A stretch of 64,000 nt of DNA from Pseudomonas sp. MYb118. Lineage in GTDB: Bacteria; Pseudomonadota; Gammaproteobacteria; Pseudomonadales; Pseudomonadaceae. The position numbers and the translations under genes are program-made. This document shows, piece after piece, positions 38,278-47,254 of the stretch; the stretch's first letter is position 1; each line of letters starts with the position of its first letter. The notes under the pieces were generated by a model. That model ran no database searches. It saw nothing but the letters and a program-made list of their open reading frames with translations, and was not told the origin of the DNA. The stretch covers positions 2,046,001 to 2,110,000 of the forward strand of contig NZ_JBFRXN010000002.1 in the NCBI RefSeq assembly GCF_040947875.1, written 5' to 3'.

Positions 38278-38880
38278 ATGACCTCGCCCTGGCAGCCGGT
38301 GCTTGAATGGTGGTTCGGAACAGCCGGATCATCCAGGGAAGTGGCGGCGCAGAAGGGCGGTTTATGGTTCGGCAAGCGCGACAGTCAGGACCTCGAGGCG
38401 CGGGAGCGTTTCGGGGACCTGGTGGAGCAGGCACTGGCCGGCGGATTGACCGAATGGGCGCAACGCCCCGAAGGTTGGCTGGCCCTGGTGTTGCTGCTCG
38501 ATCAACTGCCGCGCATGCTCTTTCGCGACTCCCCCAAAGCCTTTTCCGGTGACAACAGGGCCCAGGCCCTGGTGGCGCAAGGCATCGCCGCGGATTTCGA
38601 CCGGCAATTGCCGCCGATCCAGCGGGTGTTCATCTACATCGTGCTGGAACACTGCGAGCACCTGGCGGTGCAGAACGAATGCATCTCGCGCTACATCGAC
38701 CTGCTGGAGCAACAGCCGGAGAGTGATCGAGGGTTGTTTGCCGATTACCTGGACTATGCCGAGAAGCATCAGAAGGTGATCGCGCAGTTTGGGCGGTTTC
38801 CTCATCGCAATGAGGTGTTGGGGCGGGAGTCTACCGTTGAAGAGCTGGAGTTTTTGAGTAAGCCTGGTTCAAGGTTCTGA
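38278..38880 (+). CDS. DUF924 family protein
   Basis: A 200-residue soluble, mostly helical protein. The family pattern is clear: WWFGTAGSSREV..., LALVLLLDQLPRMLFRDSPKAFSGD near residue 65, the FIYIVLEHCEHLAVQNECI helix and the C-terminal FGRFPHRNEVLGRESTVEEL. The helices resemble TPR-like repeats. No enzymatic function is established. The 3-bp gap to fbp is conserved enough here to suggest joint expression. Confidence 0.87.
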   Translation: MTSPWQPVLEWWFGTAGSSREVAAQKGGLWFGKRDSQDLEARERFGDLVEQALAGGLTEWAQRPEGWLALVLLLDQLPRMLFRDSPKAFSGDNRAQALVAQGIAADFDRQLPPIQRVFIYIVLEHCEHLAVQNECISRYIDLLEQQPESDRGLFADYLDYAEKHQKVIAQFGRFPHRNEVLGRESTVEELEFLSKPGSRF

Positions 38881-38904
38881 ATCTCTTTCGCCAGTGATGG
38901 CCTC

Positions 38905-38968
38905 ATCGCGAGCAAGCCCGCTCCCACAGGGATCACTCTGAACCTGTGGGAGCGAGCCTGCTCGCGAT
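38905..38968. repeat. REP pair, outward orientation
   Basis: ATCGCGAGCAAGCCCGCTCC(CACA) and TGTGGGAGCGAGCCTGCTCG(CGAT) have an 18-bp gap, in the convergent space between DUF924 and the chemoreceptor. Confidence 0.92.
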
Positions 38969-38986
38969 TGGGCCGGTGAGGGTCCC

Positions 38987-40879
38987 TTAGATCCTGAAAC
39001 TACCCACCAGATGCTTCAACCGCGCCGCCTGCTGCTCAAGATCCGCACACGCACGCAGTGTCGCCTGCAAGTTCTCCACACCTTCCTGGTTCAGCGTGTT
39101 GATCTCGTTGATGTCGACGTTGATCGACTCCACCACGGCGGTCTGTTCTTCGGTGGCAGTGGCGACTGACTGGTTCATCCCGTCGATTTCGCCGATGCGC
39201 TGGGTCACGCTGCCCAGGCGCTCACCGGCCTGGTTGGCGATGCCGACGCTGCTTTCGCTCTGGCGCTGGCTGTCGGTCATGGTGCTGACCGCTTCGCGGG
39301 CGCCGACTTGCAGCTCCTCGATCATCTTCTGCACTTGCTGCGCCGAATCCTGGGTGCGGTGCGCCAGGTTGCGCACTTCGTCGGCGACCACGGCAAAACC
39401 GCGGCCCGCTTCACCGGCGCGGGCGGCTTCGATGGCGGCGTTGAGTGCCAGCAGGTTGGTCTGCTGGGAGATGCTGGTGATCACTTCCAGAATCTGCCCG
39501 ATGTTCACGGTGTTGCTGTTGAGCGTCTCGATGTTGCCGCACGAATCGCTGATTTTCGCCGACAGCTGATGCATGGCGGTGATGGTTTTATCCACGGTCT
39601 GCTGGCCGTCTTCGGCCAGTGCGCGGGCATCGCTCGAATGCTGCGAGGCGAGGGCGGCGTTCTGGGCGATTTCCTGGGCGGCGGCGCCAAGCTGGTTGAT
39701 CGCTGCGGCGACGCTGCTGGTGCGCGAAGCCTGCTGGTCGGAGTTGAACATCGACGAGTTGGAGGCCGCGACAACGCGCAGCGCCACTTCGTTGACCTGG
39801 CCGGTGGCCGAGGACACTTCGCGGATCGAGGTGTGGATACGCTCGACGAACCGGTTGAACGACAGCCCCAGCGCACCGAATTCGTCATGGCCGTGGATGG
39901 TCAGGCGCTTGGTCAGGTCACCTTCGCCTTCGGCGATGTCGTGCATGGCACGGCCCATGGTCAGCAGCGGCTGCATCAGGAAGCTGATGAGCATGCCCAG
40001 CAGGGTGATGATGATCACCACGGCAATCACCATGGCGATGATCGCCGAGGTGCGGAACTCGCTGAGCATTGCGAACGCGGTGTCTTGGTCGAGCACCAGC
40101 GCCACGTACCAGTCGGCCGATGGCACGCCGTTGACGTGGGTGAAGGAGATGAACTGGCGTTTGCCACCGATCTCGACTTCTTTCATGCCCGGGCTGACCT
40201 TGGGCGTGTCGTTCGGGTAGGCCTCGGCCAGGTTCTTGAGCACCAGCTTGGTGTCCGGGTGGATCAGGATCTTGCCGTCGGCACTGACGATGAAGGCATG
40301 GCCATGGCCGCCGAAGTTCAGCGAGTTGATGATTGCGCTGACGTTGGTCATGTCAATGTCGGCGCCTGCCACACCAATCATCTGGCCCTGGCGCTGCACC
40401 GGTGTTGCGACAGTGATCACCAGTTTGCCGGATGACGCCGCGATGTAGGGCTCGGTGACGATGGTCTGCTGCGCGCTGTTGGCCGCCTTGTACCAGCCAC
40501 GGGCGCGTGGATCGTAGTCGGCTGCGCGGTTGCCCGCCGGAACCGAGAACATCACGCCATCGGTGCCGCCGAAATAGCTCAGCTGGAAGTTGCCGGTGTA
40601 GGCAGGCAGGTCAATCACGCGTTTCAGGCTGCTCAGGGCGCTGCCGTCGGCGGAGATCTGTTGCGACATCGACTGCAGCAATTGAATGCGGCTTTCCAGC
40701 CAGGTCTGGATGTTGCTGGTGGTCAGGCTGCCGAGTTCCTGCATGGAGGATTCGGTGTTGCTGCGCAGGGATTCACGCTGTCGGTAGTCGTTGAACAGAA
40801 TGAAACAGGCAAATGCAACGGCCACCACGAGGGCGGCAGCCAACAGAATTTTGTGGCTGAACTTCATGTTTCTGGTCAT
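38987..40879 (-). CDS. Methyl-accepting chemotaxis protein with dCache domain (PctA/B/C-like amino-acid receptor)
   Basis: A 630-residue chemoreceptor: N-terminal helix (about 8-30), periplasmic double-Cache domain (about 35-275), second helix (about 280-305), HAMP, and a C-terminal signalling domain with [20 protein letters not shown]. The ligand domain has [22 protein letters not shown] and GVAGADIDM, which together fit the amino-acid-binding dCache motif (R-x-W-Y ... Y ... D). The N-terminus [13 protein letters not shown] resembles P. aeruginosa PctA. ATG 40879 is chosen; MKFSHK at 40867 is an alternative. The ligand is inferred to be amino acids. Confidence 0.9.
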   Translation of the reverse strand: MTRNMKFSHKILLAAALVVAVAFACFILFNDYRQRESLRSNTESSMQELGSLTTSNIQTWLESRIQLLQSMSQQISADGSALSSLKRVIDLPAYTGNFQLSYFGGTDGVMFSVPAGNRAADYDPRARGWYKAANSAQQTIVTEPYIAASSGKLVITVATPVQRQGQMIGVAGADIDMTNVSAIINSLNFGGHGHAFIVSADGKILIHPDTKLVLKNLAEAYPNDTPKVSPGMKEVEIGGKRQFISFTHVNGVPSADWYVALVLDQDTAFAMLSEFRTSAIIAMVIAVVIIITLLGMLISFLMQPLLTMGRAMHDIAEGEGDLTKRLTIHGHDEFGALGLSFNRFVERIHTSIREVSSATGQVNEVALRVVAASNSSMFNSDQQASRTSSVAAAINQLGAAAQEIAQNAALASQHSSDARALAEDGQQTVDKTITAMHQLSAKISDSCGNIETLNSNTVNIGQILEVITSISQQTNLLALNAAIEAARAGEAGRGFAVVADEVRNLAHRTQDSAQQVQKMIEELQVGAREAVSTMTDSQRQSESSVGIANQAGERLGSVTQRIGEIDGMNQSVATATEEQTAVVESINVDINEINTLNQEGVENLQATLRACADLEQQAARLKHLVGSFRI

Positions 40880-41160
40880 TAAATGAACTACCGCAAAAGG
40901 GCTGGTCAAGAAGGGCGTCAGTTTGCCATCACAAAGGGCTTTACGCTGCCTTTTTTGTCGACGGGGCGGCGCCAAAGATTAGGCGCATTTGGCCAAACCC
41001 GACGAAATGCGCAACAGCGCTGCAAAGTGGCTGATTTTTCGGTGAAAGACAGACGAGCGGCCCAAGAAATAGGCAACGGGTCAGGGAACCCGACAGGGGT
41101 TTTCACTTCTAAGCTTCTGCTTGGCAGTTTGCCATTCCCCTTCGCTCCAGGAGTTTCACC

Positions 41161-41415
41161 ATGTCGCTGCGCTCCATCGCTGTGCTTTCGTTCTGCGTAT
41201 TGTTGGTCGCGTGCGGCAAGGTCAATCAGGAAAACTACTCCAAATTGTCGACGGGCATGCCCAAGGCCGAGGTCGAAACCTTGCTGGGCAAGCCTACCGA
41301 CTGCTCGGGCGCCTTTGGCTTGTCCAGTTGCACCTGGGGCGACAAGAACAGCTTTATCAGCGTGCAGTACGCCGGTGACAAAGTGATGATGTTTTCCGGC
41401 CAAGGCCTGAAGTAA
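41161..41415 (+). CDS. Small BamE-like lipoprotein (DUF3862 type)
   Basis: An 84-residue lipoprotein: signal peptide with lipobox LLVACG (Cys near 18), then a compact SmpA/BamE-like fold (YSKLSTGMPKAEVETLLGKP, CTWGDKNSFISVQYAGDKV). The G-M-x-x-x-E-V-x-x-L-L-G-x-P pattern is typical. It probably sits in the outer membrane. It is followed by the lipocalin gene after 31 bp. Confidence 0.85.
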   Translation: MSLRSIAVLSFCVLLVACGKVNQENYSKLSTGMPKAEVETLLGKPTDCSGAFGLSSCTWGDKNSFISVQYAGDKVMMFSGQGLK

Positions 41416-41446
41416 TCCGGGGCGTTGTGCCCGCGGGAGAAAAACA

Positions 41447-42016
41447 ATGAAGCAGTTTTTGATCCTTCTTCTGGCCAGCCTGGTATTGGCTGGCTGCGCT
41501 ACGACTGGCGAAGATCCGTTGGCGCCGAAAACCGTCAACAGCGTCAACCTGAAGAAGTACCAGGGCACCTGGTATGAGTTGGCGCGCTTGCCGATGTATT
41601 TCCAGCGCAATTGTGCGCAGTCCGAAGCGCATTACACGTTGAAGCCTGACGGCAATATCCTGGTGCTCAACCGCTGCCTGACGGCGGATTGGCAATGGGA
41701 AGAGGCCAAGGGCACGGCTTATCCACAGGTGCCGGGCAAGACTGACAAATTGTGGGTCGAGTTCGATACCTGGTTTTCGCGGTTGATTCCGGGTGTGGCG
41801 AAGGGCGAGTACTGGGTGTTGTATGTCAGCGATGACTACAAGACCGCCATCGTCGGCGACCCGAGCCGCCGCTACCTGTGGCTGCTGTCCCGAACCCCGA
41901 CGGTCAATGGTGTGGTGCGTGAGGAGTTGCTGAGCAAGGCCCGCCAGCAGGGCTACGACACCACCCGACTGATCTGGCGCGCCACGGATACGCAGATGGC
42001 GAAGACGTCGAACTGA
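41447..42016 (+). CDS. Outer-membrane lipocalin Blc-like
   Basis: A 189-residue lipoprotein with lipobox LVLAGCA (Cys near 17) and the lipocalin motif KKYQGTWYELARLPMYFQRNC near 38-57. Later strands include WVEFDTWFSRLIPGVAKGEYWVLYVSDDYKTAIVGDPSRRYLWLLSRTP in pieces typical of Blc. Bacterial lipocalins bind lysophospholipids or fatty acids and help membrane maintenance. It is probably co-transcribed with the small lipoprotein upstream. Confidence 0.9.
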   Translation: MKQFLILLLASLVLAGCATTGEDPLAPKTVNSVNLKKYQGTWYELARLPMYFQRNCAQSEAHYTLKPDGNILVLNRCLTADWQWEEAKGTAYPQVPGKTDKLWVEFDTWFSRLIPGVAKGEYWVLYVSDDYKTAIVGDPSRRYLWLLSRTPTVNGVVREELLSKARQQGYDTTRLIWRATDTQMAKTSN

Positions 42017-42035
42017 TTGTTTATGTCGGCCTAAA

Positions 42036-42119
42036 TGTGGGAGCGAGCCTGCTCGCGATGATTCAGTCAGTGACCTCGGTGTCGGCTGACACTTCATCGC
42101 GAGCAGGCTCGCTCCCACA
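42036..42119. repeat. REPIN (inward pair)
   Basis: TGTGGGAGCGAGCCTGCTCG(CGAT) and its inverted copy, separated by a 36-bp spacer, between the lipocalin gene and hutF. Confidence 0.92.
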
Positions 42120-42149
42120 GTTTTTTTGTGTTCCAAAAGTCGGTTTGTA

Positions 42150-43514
42150 TCAGCCGAGCAATTCGCGCAACACCTGGGTAAACGCCCGGCTACTTTCCTC
42201 TTCCCCCGCATGCCGCCCATCGCGCACGACCCACTGGCCGTTGACCAGCACGTCGCGCACCTGACGATCGCCACCGGCGAACAGCCAACGATTGAGAATC
42301 CCGTCGCCACTGGCCGTCGCCAGGTACGGATCGTTGCCGTCCAGCACCAGCCAATCGGCACGCTTGCCGACTTCCAGTGCACCAATCGGCTGGCCCAGCG
42401 CCTGGGCGCCGCCGTCCAGGGCTGCGTCGTAGAGCGTGCGGCCGACCATCGGCTGATCGGCGCCATACAGGCGGTTACGCCGCTGGTCGCGCAGGCGTTG
42501 TCCGTATTCAAGCCAACGCAATTCTTCCACCACGCTCAACGACACATGGCTGTCGGAGCCAATGCCCATGCGCCCGCCCTGGGCGAGGAAGTCCACCGCC
42601 GGGAAGATCCCGTCGCCGAGGTTGGCTTCGGTGGTCAGGCACAGGCCGGCGATGGCGCGGCTTTTGGCCATGGACGAGACTTCTTCCGCCGTGGCGTGAG
42701 TGGCATGCACCAGGCACCAGCGCTGATCGACCTCGACGTTTTCATACAGCCATTGCAGCGGACGGCGCCCGCTCCAGCTCAGGCAGTCGTCGACTTCCTT
42801 CTGCTGTTCGGCGATGTGGATGTGCACCGGGCACTGCTTGTCGCTGGCGGCGAGCACTTCGCTGATCTGCTGCGGGGTGACCGCGCGCAGCGAGTGGAAA
42901 CACAGGCCGAGCGATTGCGCTTTCTGTTGCGCCAGCAGTGGCTGCAAGCGTGACTGCAGCTTCAGGTAGTTTTCCGTGCTGTTGATAAAGCGGCGCTGGC
43001 CTTCGTTCGGGGTCTGGCCACCGAAGCCGGCGTGGCTGTACAGCACCGGCAGCAGGGTCAGGCCGATACCGGCGGCGCTGGCCGCCTGGCTGATACGCAG
43101 CGCCAGTTCGGCCGGGTCCGCGTAGGGTTGGCCGTCGGTGTCGTGGTGCACGTAGTGGAATTCGGCCACCGAGGTGTAACCGGCCTTGAGCATTTCGATG
43201 TACAGCTGGCGAGCGATGACGCCCAGTTGCTCGGGGCTGATTTTTCCGACGAGGCGGTACATCAAGTCACGCCAGGTCCAGAAACTGTCGTTCGGATTGC
43301 CCGCCACTTCGGCCAGGCCCGCCATCGCCCGCTGGAACGCGTGGGAGTGCAGGTTGGGCATGCCCGGCAACAGCGGACCGTTCAGCCGCTCGGCGCCATC
43401 TGCGTGGGAATCGGCCTGGATATGAGTCAGTACGCCCTCGGCGCTGACCTCAAGACGTACATTGTTGGCCCATCCACTAGGCAGCAGCGCGCGTTCGGCA
43501 AAGAAGGCGGACAT
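42150..43514 (-). CDS. hutF: Formimidoylglutamate deiminase HutF
   Basis: A 454-residue amidohydrolase that turns N-formimino-glutamate into N-formyl-glutamate and ammonia, step four of the five-step histidine route. Metal ligands are in PNLHSHAFQRAM (near 55) and VHIHIAEQ, with VHATHATAEEV and GIGSDSHVSLS later in the barrel. It is divergent from hutC, and a HutC operator lies between them. Its presence together with hutG shows that the pathway goes through formylglutamate. Confidence 0.96.
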   Translation of the reverse strand: MSAFFAERALLPSGWANNVRLEVSAEGVLTHIQADSHADGAERLNGPLLPGMPNLHSHAFQRAMAGLAEVAGNPNDSFWTWRDLMYRLVGKISPEQLGVIARQLYIEMLKAGYTSVAEFHYVHHDTDGQPYADPAELALRISQAASAAGIGLTLLPVLYSHAGFGGQTPNEGQRRFINSTENYLKLQSRLQPLLAQQKAQSLGLCFHSLRAVTPQQISEVLAASDKQCPVHIHIAEQQKEVDDCLSWSGRRPLQWLYENVEVDQRWCLVHATHATAEEVSSMAKSRAIAGLCLTTEANLGDGIFPAVDFLAQGGRMGIGSDSHVSLSVVEELRWLEYGQRLRDQRRNRLYGADQPMVGRTLYDAALDGGAQALGQPIGALEVGKRADWLVLDGNDPYLATASGDGILNRWLFAGGDRQVRDVLVNGQWVVRDGRHAGEEESSRAFTQVLRELLG

Positions 43515-43540
43515 GGTTCAGCACCCCATCGTGTGTTATT

Positions 43541-43556
43541 TGTATATACATATACA
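43541..43556. promoter_or_regulatory. HutC operator between hutF and hutC
   Basis: TGTATATACATATACA is a perfect 7-bp inverted repeat with a 2-bp centre (TGTATAT-AC-ATATACA) and contains the TGTA...TACA ends of HutC sites. It lies 27 bp upstream of hutF and 65 bp upstream of hutC, so it can control both. Confidence 0.8.
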
Positions 43557-43621
43557 GACGTTTGCCTGCCCGGTAAACTCCGGCAAGCTAGCAATCTCAA
43601 CCAGACGACCAAGGATCCATC

Positions 43622-44371
43622 GTGCCGACTCCGCCTCCAGTCTCTCCGTTGGCCGCGAACATGGGCGACAGTCCGGCGCCCTTGTACGCTCGCGTCAAAC
43701 AGATGATCACCCAGCAAATCGACAGCGGGGCGTGGCCGCCGCATTACCGCGTTCCGTCGGAAAGCGAGCTGGTCAGCCAGCTTGGCTTCAGCCGCATGAC
43801 CATCAACCGCGCACTGCGCGAGATGACCGCCGACGGCCTGCTGGTGCGCATGCAAGGCGTCGGCACGTTCGTCGCCGAGCCGAAGAGCCAGTCCGCGCTG
43901 TTCGAAGTGCACAACATCGCCGACGAAATCGCCTCCCGTGGCCATCGCCATACCTGCACCGTCATCACCCTTGAAGAAGAGGCGGCCGGTTCCGAGCGGG
44001 CCGTGGCGCTGGACATGCGCGAAGGACAGAAGGTGTTCCACTCGCTGATCGTGCATTACGAAAACGACATTCCGGTGCAAATCGAAGACCGTTTCGTCAA
44101 CGCGCTGGTGGCGCCCGATTACCTCAAGCAGGATTTCACCCTGCAAACCCCGTACGCCTACCTGAGCCAGGTGGCGCCGCTGACCGAGGGCGAACACGTG
44201 GTCGAGGCGATCCTGGCCGAGGCGTCGGAGTGCAAGTTGCTGCAGATCGAGAAGGGCGAGCCGTGCCTGCTGATTCGCCGGCGCACCTGGTCCGGTCGTC
44301 AGCCGGTGACCGCCGCCCGCTTGATCCACCCCGGTTCCCGTCATCGTCTGGAAGGTCGGTTTCACAAATGA
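43622..44371 (+). CDS. hutC: Histidine utilization repressor HutC
   Basis: A 249-residue GntR/HutC-family repressor that releases DNA on binding urocanate. The N-terminal winged helix-turn-helix has APLYARVKQMITQQI and VPSESELVSQLGFSRMTINRAL (about 45-70), and the C-terminal UTRA ligand domain covers about 95-240. The start is GTG 43622 with AAGGA 6 nt upstream; ATG 43661 is an alternative. It overlaps hutD by 4 bp. Confidence 0.95.
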   Translation: MPTPPPVSPLAANMGDSPAPLYARVKQMITQQIDSGAWPPHYRVPSESELVSQLGFSRMTINRALREMTADGLLVRMQGVGTFVAEPKSQSALFEVHNIADEIASRGHRHTCTVITLEEEAAGSERAVALDMREGQKVFHSLIVHYENDIPVQIEDRFVNALVAPDYLKQDFTLQTPYAYLSQVAPLTEGEHVVEAILAEASECKLLQIEKGEPCLLIRRRTWSGRQPVTAARLIHPGSRHRLEGRFHK

Positions 44372-44937
44372 ATCAGCTCAAGGTTTTACGCGCCACGGAC
44401 TACCCGCGCATGCCGTGGAAAAACGGCGGCGGCAGCACCGAGGAAATTACCCGGGATGCCGGCACCGGCCTGGACGGCTTTGGCTGGCGTCTGTCGATTG
44501 CCGACATTGGCGAGTCGGGCGGATTTTCCACGTTTGCCGGCTACGAGCGGATCATCACCGTGTTGCAGGGCGACGGCATGACCCTGTCGGTGGACGGCCA
44601 GGCCACCCGGCCGCTGTTACCGCTCGATCCTTTTGCCTTCAGTGGTGAAAGCCATGTGTCCTGCACACTGATCGGCGGACCGATCCGCGATTTCAACCTG
44701 ATCTATGCGCCAAAACGTTACCGCACCCGGCTGCAATGGCTGGACGGCGAGCAGCGGTTTTTCAGCGAGGCGGGCACCGTCTTGGTGTTCAGCGTCAGCG
44801 ATGCGCTGCAGGTGAAGGTCGGTAACACGGCTTCGCAACTGGCGCGCCATGATTGCCTACAACTGGACGGTAACAGTGGGTTGCTGGAGATCGCCAGCCA
44901 GGGCGCCTGCTGCGTGATTGAGCTGACAGCGCGCTGA
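44368..44937 (+). CDS. hutD: HutD family protein
   Basis: A 189-residue cupin-fold protein. The MPWKNGGGSTEEI block near residue 15 and SIADIGESGGFSTFAGYER are the HutD signature. HutD is conserved with hut genes and is thought to set an upper limit on hut expression, perhaps by binding a pathway intermediate; it is not an enzyme of the pathway. It starts inside the hutC stop (ATGA overlap), so the two are coupled. Confidence 0.93.
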   Translation: MNQLKVLRATDYPRMPWKNGGGSTEEITRDAGTGLDGFGWRLSIADIGESGGFSTFAGYERIITVLQGDGMTLSVDGQATRPLLPLDPFAFSGESHVSCTLIGGPIRDFNLIYAPKRYRTRLQWLDGEQRFFSEAGTVLVFSVSDALQVKVGNTASQLARHDCLQLDGNSGLLEIASQGACCVIELTAR

Positions 44938-44957
44938 TTCAAAACCCAGTCAATTTC

Positions 44958-45046
44958 ATCGCGGGCAAGCCCGCTCCCACAGAGATTGAGGTGGAACACA
45001 TTTTTTGTGTCTGCCGCAATCCTGTGGGAGCGGGCTTGCCCGCGAT
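44958..45046. repeat. REP pair, outward orientation
   Basis: ATCGCGGGCAAGCCCGCTCC(CACA) and TGTGGGAGCGGGCTTGCCCG(CGAT) in the 478-bp region between hutD and hutU. Confidence 0.92.
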
Positions 45047-45089
45047 GTTTTTTTGCGCCTGGAAAACCGTTCCCGAATGCGCACCACTT

Positions 45090-45135
45090 TGTTACCGAAC
45101 GCCCCATCACAGCGCAAAACCCCACTCCCGTAACA
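45090..45135. promoter_or_regulatory. Candidate activator (CbrB-type) sites upstream of hutU
   Basis: TGTTAC (45090-45095) and GTAACA (45130-45135) form a perfect inverted pair 34 bp apart, about 140-185 bp upstream of the predicted hutU start. TGTTAC half-sites are reported for CbrB; the wide spacing makes this tentative. Confidence 0.45.
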
Positions 45136-45247
45136 AATCCCACCTGCCGCACAAACTCCCGCCGAAAAATTTCATCTTCGCCACAACCCTTGATCCAGGC
45201 GCTCTCCAGCCGTTTCCAAAGTTTTCTTGAATGCCCATCCAACAAGT

Positions 45248-45263
45248 TGGCCGCTTGATTGCA
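45248..45263 (+). promoter_or_regulatory. Sigma-54 promoter of the hutU operon
   Basis: TGGCCGCTTGATTGCA keeps GG and TTGCA of the -24/-12 elements at the correct spacing, with two mismatches in the -24 box. The predicted start near 45274 falls inside the HutC operator. Confidence 0.7.
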
Positions 45264-45267
45264 TATG

Positions 45268-45281
45268 CTTGTATGTACAAG
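45268..45281. promoter_or_regulatory. HutC operator at hutU
   Basis: CTTGTATGTACAAG is a 6+2+6 inverted repeat and matches the known HutC operator form. It covers the predicted transcription start. Confidence 0.88.
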
Positions 45282-45415
45282 TAAAGACGTATGCGTATGA
45301 GTCGACCGAGACTCCCCGCAACGTCCACCTGATTCGCTTGTCGCGCAACGATGCGCACAGGCTGGCTTACCCACCGCCAGGGTTGGTTTGGATTGATCGC
45401 TGAGGAGTCTTTTTC

Positions 45416-47095
45416 GTGACTGACAAAATTACCAAGTTCCGGGATGTTGAAATTCGCGCCGCCCGCGGCAACAAGCTGACCGCCAAGAGCTGGCTGACTG
45501 AAGCGCCGCTGCGCATGCTGATGAACAACCTCGATCCGGAAGTGGCCGAGAACCCCAAGGAGCTGGTGGTCTACGGCGGTATCGGACGTGCGGCGCGTAA
45601 CTGGGAGTGCTACGACAAGATCGTCGAGAGCCTGACCAACCTGAACGAAGACGAAACCCTGCTGGTGCAATCCGGCAAGCCGGTCGGCGTGTTCAAGACC
45701 CACAGCAACGCCCCGCGCGTACTGATCGCCAACTCCAACCTGGTGCCTCACTGGGCCACCTGGGAACACTTCAACGAGCTCGACGCCAAAGGCCTGGCCA
45801 TGTACGGCCAGATGACCGCCGGCAGCTGGATCTACATCGGCAGCCAGGGCATCGTCCAGGGCACCTACGAAACCTTCGTTGAAGCCGGTCGCCAGCACTA
45901 CAACGACAACCTGACCGGCAAGTGGGTCCTGACCGCCGGCCTGGGCGGCATGGGCGGTGCGCAACCGCTGGCCGCGACCCTGGCCGGCGCCTGCTCGCTG
46001 AACATCGAATGCCAGCAGATCAGCATCGACTTCCGTCTGAAGACCCGTTACGTCGACGAGCAGGCCAAAGACCTCGACGACGCCCTGGCCCGCATCGCCA
46101 AGTACACCGCCGAAGGCAAGGCGATCTCCATCGCCCTGTGCGGCAACGCCGCTGAAATCCTCCCGGAACTGGTCCGTCGTGGCGTGCGCCCGGACATGGT
46201 CACCGACCAGACCAGCGCCCACGACCCGCTCAACGGCTACCTGCCGGCCGGCTGGACCTGGGACGAATACCGCGCTCGCGCCAAGACCGAGCCGGCTGCC
46301 GTGGTCAAGGCCGCCAAGCAGTCGATGGCCGTGCACGTCAAAGCCATGCTGGACTTCCAGAAAATGGGCGTGCCGACCTTCGACTACGGCAACAACATCC
46401 GTCAGATGGCCCAGGAAGAAGGCGTGGAAAACGCATTCGACTTCCCAGGTTTCGTGCCGGCCTACATCCGTCCACTGTTCTGCCGTGGCATCGGCCCGTT
46501 CCGCTGGGCGGCACTGTCGGGCGACCCGCAGGACATCTACAAGACCGATGCCAAGGTCAAGGAACTGATCCCGGACGACGCCCACCTGCACAACTGGCTG
46601 GACATGGCTCGCGAGCGCATCAACTTCCAGGGTCTGCCGGCGCGTATCTGCTGGGTTGGCCTGGGCCTGCGCGCCAAGCTCGGCCTGGCGTTCAACGAAA
46701 TGGTACGCAGCGGCGAGCTGTCGGCACCGATCGTCATCGGCCGCGACCACCTGGACTCCGGTTCGGTATCGAGCCCGAACCGCGAAACCGAGTCGATGCA
46801 GGACGGTTCCGACGCCGTGTCCGACTGGCCACTGCTCAACGCCCTGCTCAACACTGCGAGCGGCGCAACCTGGGTTTCCCTGCACCACGGCGGCGGCGTC
46901 GGCATGGGCTTCTCCCAGCACTCGGGCATGGTGATCGTCTGCGACGGTACTGACGAAGCGGCCGAGCGTATCGCCCGCGTACTGCACAACGACCCGGCCA
47001 CCGGTGTCATGCGCCACGCCGATGCCGGTTACCAGATCGCCATCGACTGCGCCAAGGAACAAGGGCTGAACCTGCCGATGATTACCGGCAAGTAA
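45416..47095 (+). CDS. hutU: Urocanate hydratase HutU
   Basis: A 559-residue NAD-dependent enzyme that converts urocanate to imidazolone propionate. The protein is nearly identical in pattern to P. putida urocanase: [34 protein letters not shown] (NAD region near 180), [15 protein letters not shown] with the active-site cysteine near 412, and [15 protein letters not shown]. The start is GTG 45416 with GAGGAG upstream. It heads the hutU-transporter-hutXWV-hutH1-hutH2-hutI-hutG series. Confidence 0.97.
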   Translation: MTDKITKFRDVEIRAARGNKLTAKSWLTEAPLRMLMNNLDPEVAENPKELVVYGGIGRAARNWECYDKIVESLTNLNEDETLLVQSGKPVGVFKTHSNAPRVLIANSNLVPHWATWEHFNELDAKGLAMYGQMTAGSWIYIGSQGIVQGTYETFVEAGRQHYNDNLTGKWVLTAGLGGMGGAQPLAATLAGACSLNIECQQISIDFRLKTRYVDEQAKDLDDALARIAKYTAEGKAISIALCGNAAEILPELVRRGVRPDMVTDQTSAHDPLNGYLPAGWTWDEYRARAKTEPAAVVKAAKQSMAVHVKAMLDFQKMGVPTFDYGNNIRQMAQEEGVENAFDFPGFVPAYIRPLFCRGIGPFRWAALSGDPQDIYKTDAKVKELIPDDAHLHNWLDMARERINFQGLPARICWVGLGLRAKLGLAFNEMVRSGELSAPIVIGRDHLDSGSVSSPNRETESMQDGSDAVSDWPLLNALLNTASGATWVSLHHGGGVGMGFSQHSGMVIVCDGTDEAAERIARVLHNDPATGVMRHADAGYQIAIDCAKEQGLNLPMITGK

Positions 47096-47119
47096 AAAGC
47101 AGTCGCTGTAAATGCTTTT

Positions 47120-47207
47120 TGTGGGAGCGAGCCTGCTCGCGATGAGGGCGTCACATCCAACGCATCGTTGACTGACAAACCGCTATCGCGAGCAGGCTCG
47201 CTCCCAC
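47120..47207. repeat. REPIN (inward pair) inside the hut operon
   Basis: TGTGGGAGCGAGCCTGCTCG(CGAT) and an inverted copy lie between hutU and the NCS1 transporter gene. In an mRNA spanning both genes it would form a long hairpin. Confidence 0.92.
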
Positions 47208-47254
47208 GGAAGCAGAGCCAACCCAAATCCAGAACAATCCACAGAGGTTGAACC

